16,645 nt of DNA from NCBI GenBank assembly GCA_964355495.1, contig CAYHES010000042.1, forward strand, positions 1 through 16,645, in the 5' to 3' direction. The notes beneath the pieces were generated by a model. It saw only the letters and a program-made list of their open reading frames with translations. It did not search any database and was not told the DNA's origin. Positions 15,120 to 16,645 of the stretch are shown piece by piece; the stretch's first letter is position 1, and every line of letters starts with the position of its first letter. Source of the stretch: UBA6901 sp964355495 (GTDB lineage Bacteria > Pseudomonadota > Gammaproteobacteria > Acidiferrobacterales > UBA6901). Position numbers and translations under genes: made by a program.

Positions 15120-15196
15120 CCGCAAAGGCGCAAAGAACGCAAAGTTATTTTCTTGCTGGCCAGATTATTTTCTTTGCGTTCTTTGCGTCTTTGCGG
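15120..15196. repeat. Large inverted repeat between the PP2C gene and rph
   Basis: Left arm 15120-15144 and right arm 15172-15196 are 25-base inverted copies with a single mismatch, built on the CGCAAAG-type unit (CGCAAAG, GCGCAAAG, AACGCAAAG), around a 27-base AT-rich loop. The TTTGCGTTCTTTGCGTCTTTG pattern is one I recognise from intergenic repeats in many unrelated bacteria. It lies 90 bases upstream of rph, on the minus strand after the phosphatase stop. It may fold as a stable stem-loop in the message. Confidence 0.8.
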
Positions 15197-15230
15197 CGGA
15201 TGTTTTTATGTTCGATCTCCAGAATTTCTC

Positions 15231-16175
15231 TCAAGGTTTCTTCTCGAAGTGTGACAGGAAGGCCTCAAGCTCGTCGATAGTGTTCTCCAGGGTCTTGCGG
15301 GTATCGTCCTGGACTTCCCTGGTCCCGCGCAGTTTCTTCCCGGCATTGCGAATGCGCGCGTCCTCGACCAGTGTCTTGTGATCGGTTTCCTTCATCGCCT
15401 GCGATTGGATCGGCAGGGTGGTGGTGATGTTGTCCTGCCAGCGCAGGCAGATGGCGCTCAGGTTGTCGGCGCGCTGCTTCATGCGGTGCTCCGCGGCGAG
15501 CAGCATCTCCTCGATCCCTTCATCCAGCGTCGAATACTTCAGGAAGCCGTACAGCTCGTCGGCGGATAACGCCTCCCACAGACCGTCGGTGCACAGCAGC
15601 AAGGTATCGTTGCGTTGCAGCACGGTTTCCTCGCCGAGGCTCACGCTCGGTGCGTGCGGCCCGCCCACGGCCTTGAGCAGGCGCGCCTTCTCCGGGTGGC
15701 GTTTCATGTCTTCCTCGCTCAGCAGGCCGTCGATGTGCATTTGCTCGGTGACGGTGTGGTCGAGGGTGCGGGTCAGCGCCTGGCCGTTGCGAAAATGGTA
15801 GAGGCGGCTGTCGCCGACATGCGCCCAGTAGGCGTAGCCGTTTTGCACCAGGCACAGCACGCAGGTGGTGCGTGGCGAGATCGGCGGCACCTGTGCCTGG
15901 CCGCGTGCGTAAATCGCCTTATGCGCCTGCATGATGGTGAGTGCGAGAAACGTCGAGGGTTTGGTGATGACCGGCTGGCGCACCGCCTCGAACGCATGCA
16001 GTGCAGTCTGGGTCAGTATCTCGGCGGCGAGTGCACCGCCTTCGTGGCCGCCGAGGCCATCGGCCAGCACCATCAGCACGGCGTTGTCGCGTTCCGCGCA
16101 CACGATGCGATCCTGGTTGGTGGCGCGGCCGCCGGCCAGGCTGTGGTAGGCAAGCTGGTATTTCATGTCAGTCAT
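15231..16175 (-). CDS. PP2C-family serine/threonine protein phosphatase
   Basis: Metal-dependent phosphatase that should reverse the action of the adjacent kinase. The catalytic domain (about residues 1-247) has all the expected Asp motifs: NQD (Asp22), VLADGLGGHEGG (Asp39-Gly40), HVGDSRLYHF (Asp122), CTDGLWE (Asp197) and ADNLSAI (Asp237). A further 65 residues at the C-terminus are charged and look helical, perhaps a coiled coil, and are not part of the core domain. The start is placed at the ATG at 16175, which overlaps the end of the kinase gene by 8 bases (ATGACTGACATG); a second ATG at 16166 is also possible. The overlap indicates translational coupling with the kinase. Confidence 0.93.
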   Translation of the reverse strand: MTDMKYQLAYHSLAGGRATNQDRIVCAERDNAVLMVLADGLGGHEGGALAAEILTQTALHAFEAVRQPVITKPSTFLALTIMQAHKAIYARGQAQVPPISPRTTCVLCLVQNGYAYWAHVGDSRLYHFRNGQALTRTLDHTVTEQMHIDGLLSEEDMKRHPEKARLLKAVGGPHAPSVSLGEETVLQRNDTLLLCTDGLWEALSADELYGFLKYSTLDEGIEEMLLAAEHRMKQRADNLSAICLRWQDNITTTLPIQSQAMKETDHKTLVEDARIRNAGKKLRGTREVQDDTRKTLENTIDELEAFLSHFEKKP

Positions 16176-16645
16176 TCCACGGCAGGCGCACACCCATGCG
16201 CGCCAGCAGGCCGTCCGCGGCCGGCGCTGGTTCGCTGGCGCTCAGCGGGTTCATGAAGTCGAGCAGCGACTGCACGTTCTGCGGGCGGTCGAGTTGATGG
16301 AACTGCAGGCACCAGTCGATCGCCTCCAGCAGTTGCGGAGAGTAATGACGGGCGTACTGACGCACCGCTGGTTTGTAAGTATCTTTGATGCGGCGCTCGG
16401 TGGCGGGCGGTGGCGGCCGGCCGCTGATGCACGACCACATGGACGCGCCGATCGCATAGGCATCGGTCCACGGACCCACATGCCCGCCGAGATGTTGCTC
16501 GATGGGCGCAAACCCGAGGGTGAGGGTGTACGGCCCGAGCGGGCGGTTGCCGACCACGGCGATGCGCGCCGCGCCGAAATCGAGCAGCAACGGGTTGCCG
16601 CCCGGGCGCAGGAAAATGTTGGCCGGCTTGATGTCGAGATGCAGC
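16168..16645 (-). CDS. Serine/threonine protein kinase, C-terminal part (start outside window)
   Basis: Only the last 158 residues are in the window. The frame enters in the catalytic loop: HLDIKPANIFL, the variant of HRDxKPxN in which Leu replaces Arg, with the catalytic Asp, Lys and Asn in place. Then LLLDFGAAR with the metal-binding DFG, and an activation-segment end GFAPIEQ in the place of APE. TDAYAIGASMWSCISGRPPPP is the helix F region, and RPQNVQSLLDFM closes the kinase fold. Lack of the HRD arginine suggests that activation-loop phosphorylation may not be needed. There is no membrane segment or sensor domain at the C-terminus. The TGA stop overlaps the start of the PP2C phosphatase gene. 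The ATP-binding lobe cannot be judged. Confidence 0.9.
   Translation of the reverse strand, partial: LHLDIKPANIFLRPGGNPLLLDFGAARIAVVGNRPLGPYTLTLGFAPIEQHLGGHVGPWTDAYAIGASMWSCISGRPPPPATERRIKDTYKPAVRQYARHYSPQLLEAIDWCLQFHQLDRPQNVQSLLDFMNPLSASEPAPAADGLLARMGVRLPWND

Noticed and set aside
14287..15381. 364-codon open frame on the plus strand
   Set aside because: Antisense to rph and the end of the phosphatase gene, and it runs through the intergenic inverted repeat. No family likeness.

Overview
This is a GC-rich chromosomal window from a non-enteric member of the Pseudomonadota, most likely a gamma- or betaproteobacterium. The evidence is the housekeeping genes (RNase PH, RdgB, HemW, HemJ), a tripartite RND efflux operon, a DUF4197 lipoprotein, and intergenic GC-rich hairpin repeats of a type common in that phylum. 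I cannot name a species. Thirteen protein genes are supported; twelve lie on the minus strand and one (the DUF4197 lipoprotein) on the plus strand. Two are cut by the window edges: the RND permease loses its C-terminus at base 1, and the protein kinase loses its N-terminal lobe at base 16645. I see no rRNA, tRNA, CRISPR array or complete insertion sequence.

Layout, read along the minus strand from right to left. A Ser/Thr protein kinase and a PP2C phosphatase overlap at their stop/start, followed by rph. Next comes a 620-bp repeat-rich gap, then rdgB. A large membrane-anchored PAS-PAS-GGDEF-EAL protein and an EamA-type transporter follow, and they separate rdgB from hemW. A small outer-membrane beta-barrel protein follows hemW. 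Its gene converges on the DUF4197 lipoprotein, and the two share a perfect bidirectional terminator. Then come hemJ and an efflux operon ordered outer-membrane factor, adaptor, RND permease.

Functional picture. The kinase/phosphatase pair looks like a reversible phosphorylation module next to RNA and nucleotide housekeeping genes. Rph trims tRNA 3' ends and RdgB removes non-canonical purine nucleotides. The GGDEF-EAL protein should couple a periplasmic or membrane signal to cyclic-di-GMP levels. HemW (heme handling) and HemJ (protoporphyrinogen oxidation) both belong to heme metabolism but are not in one operon. The efflux operon should export small molecules across both membranes, but its adaptor is only about 118 residues long, roughly a third of a normal one.

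The most unusual items are these: (1) the miniature adaptor lipoprotein in the efflux operon; (2) a 146-bp MITE-like element with 16-bp perfect terminal inverted repeats and an apparent ATAA target duplication, inserted at the hemW start codon so that its end supplies the Shine-Dalgarno sequence; (3) a duplicated composite hairpin module between rph and rdgB; (4) a family of paired inward-facing hairpin elements at four places in the window; and (5) an operator-like inverted repeat upstream of the efflux operon.
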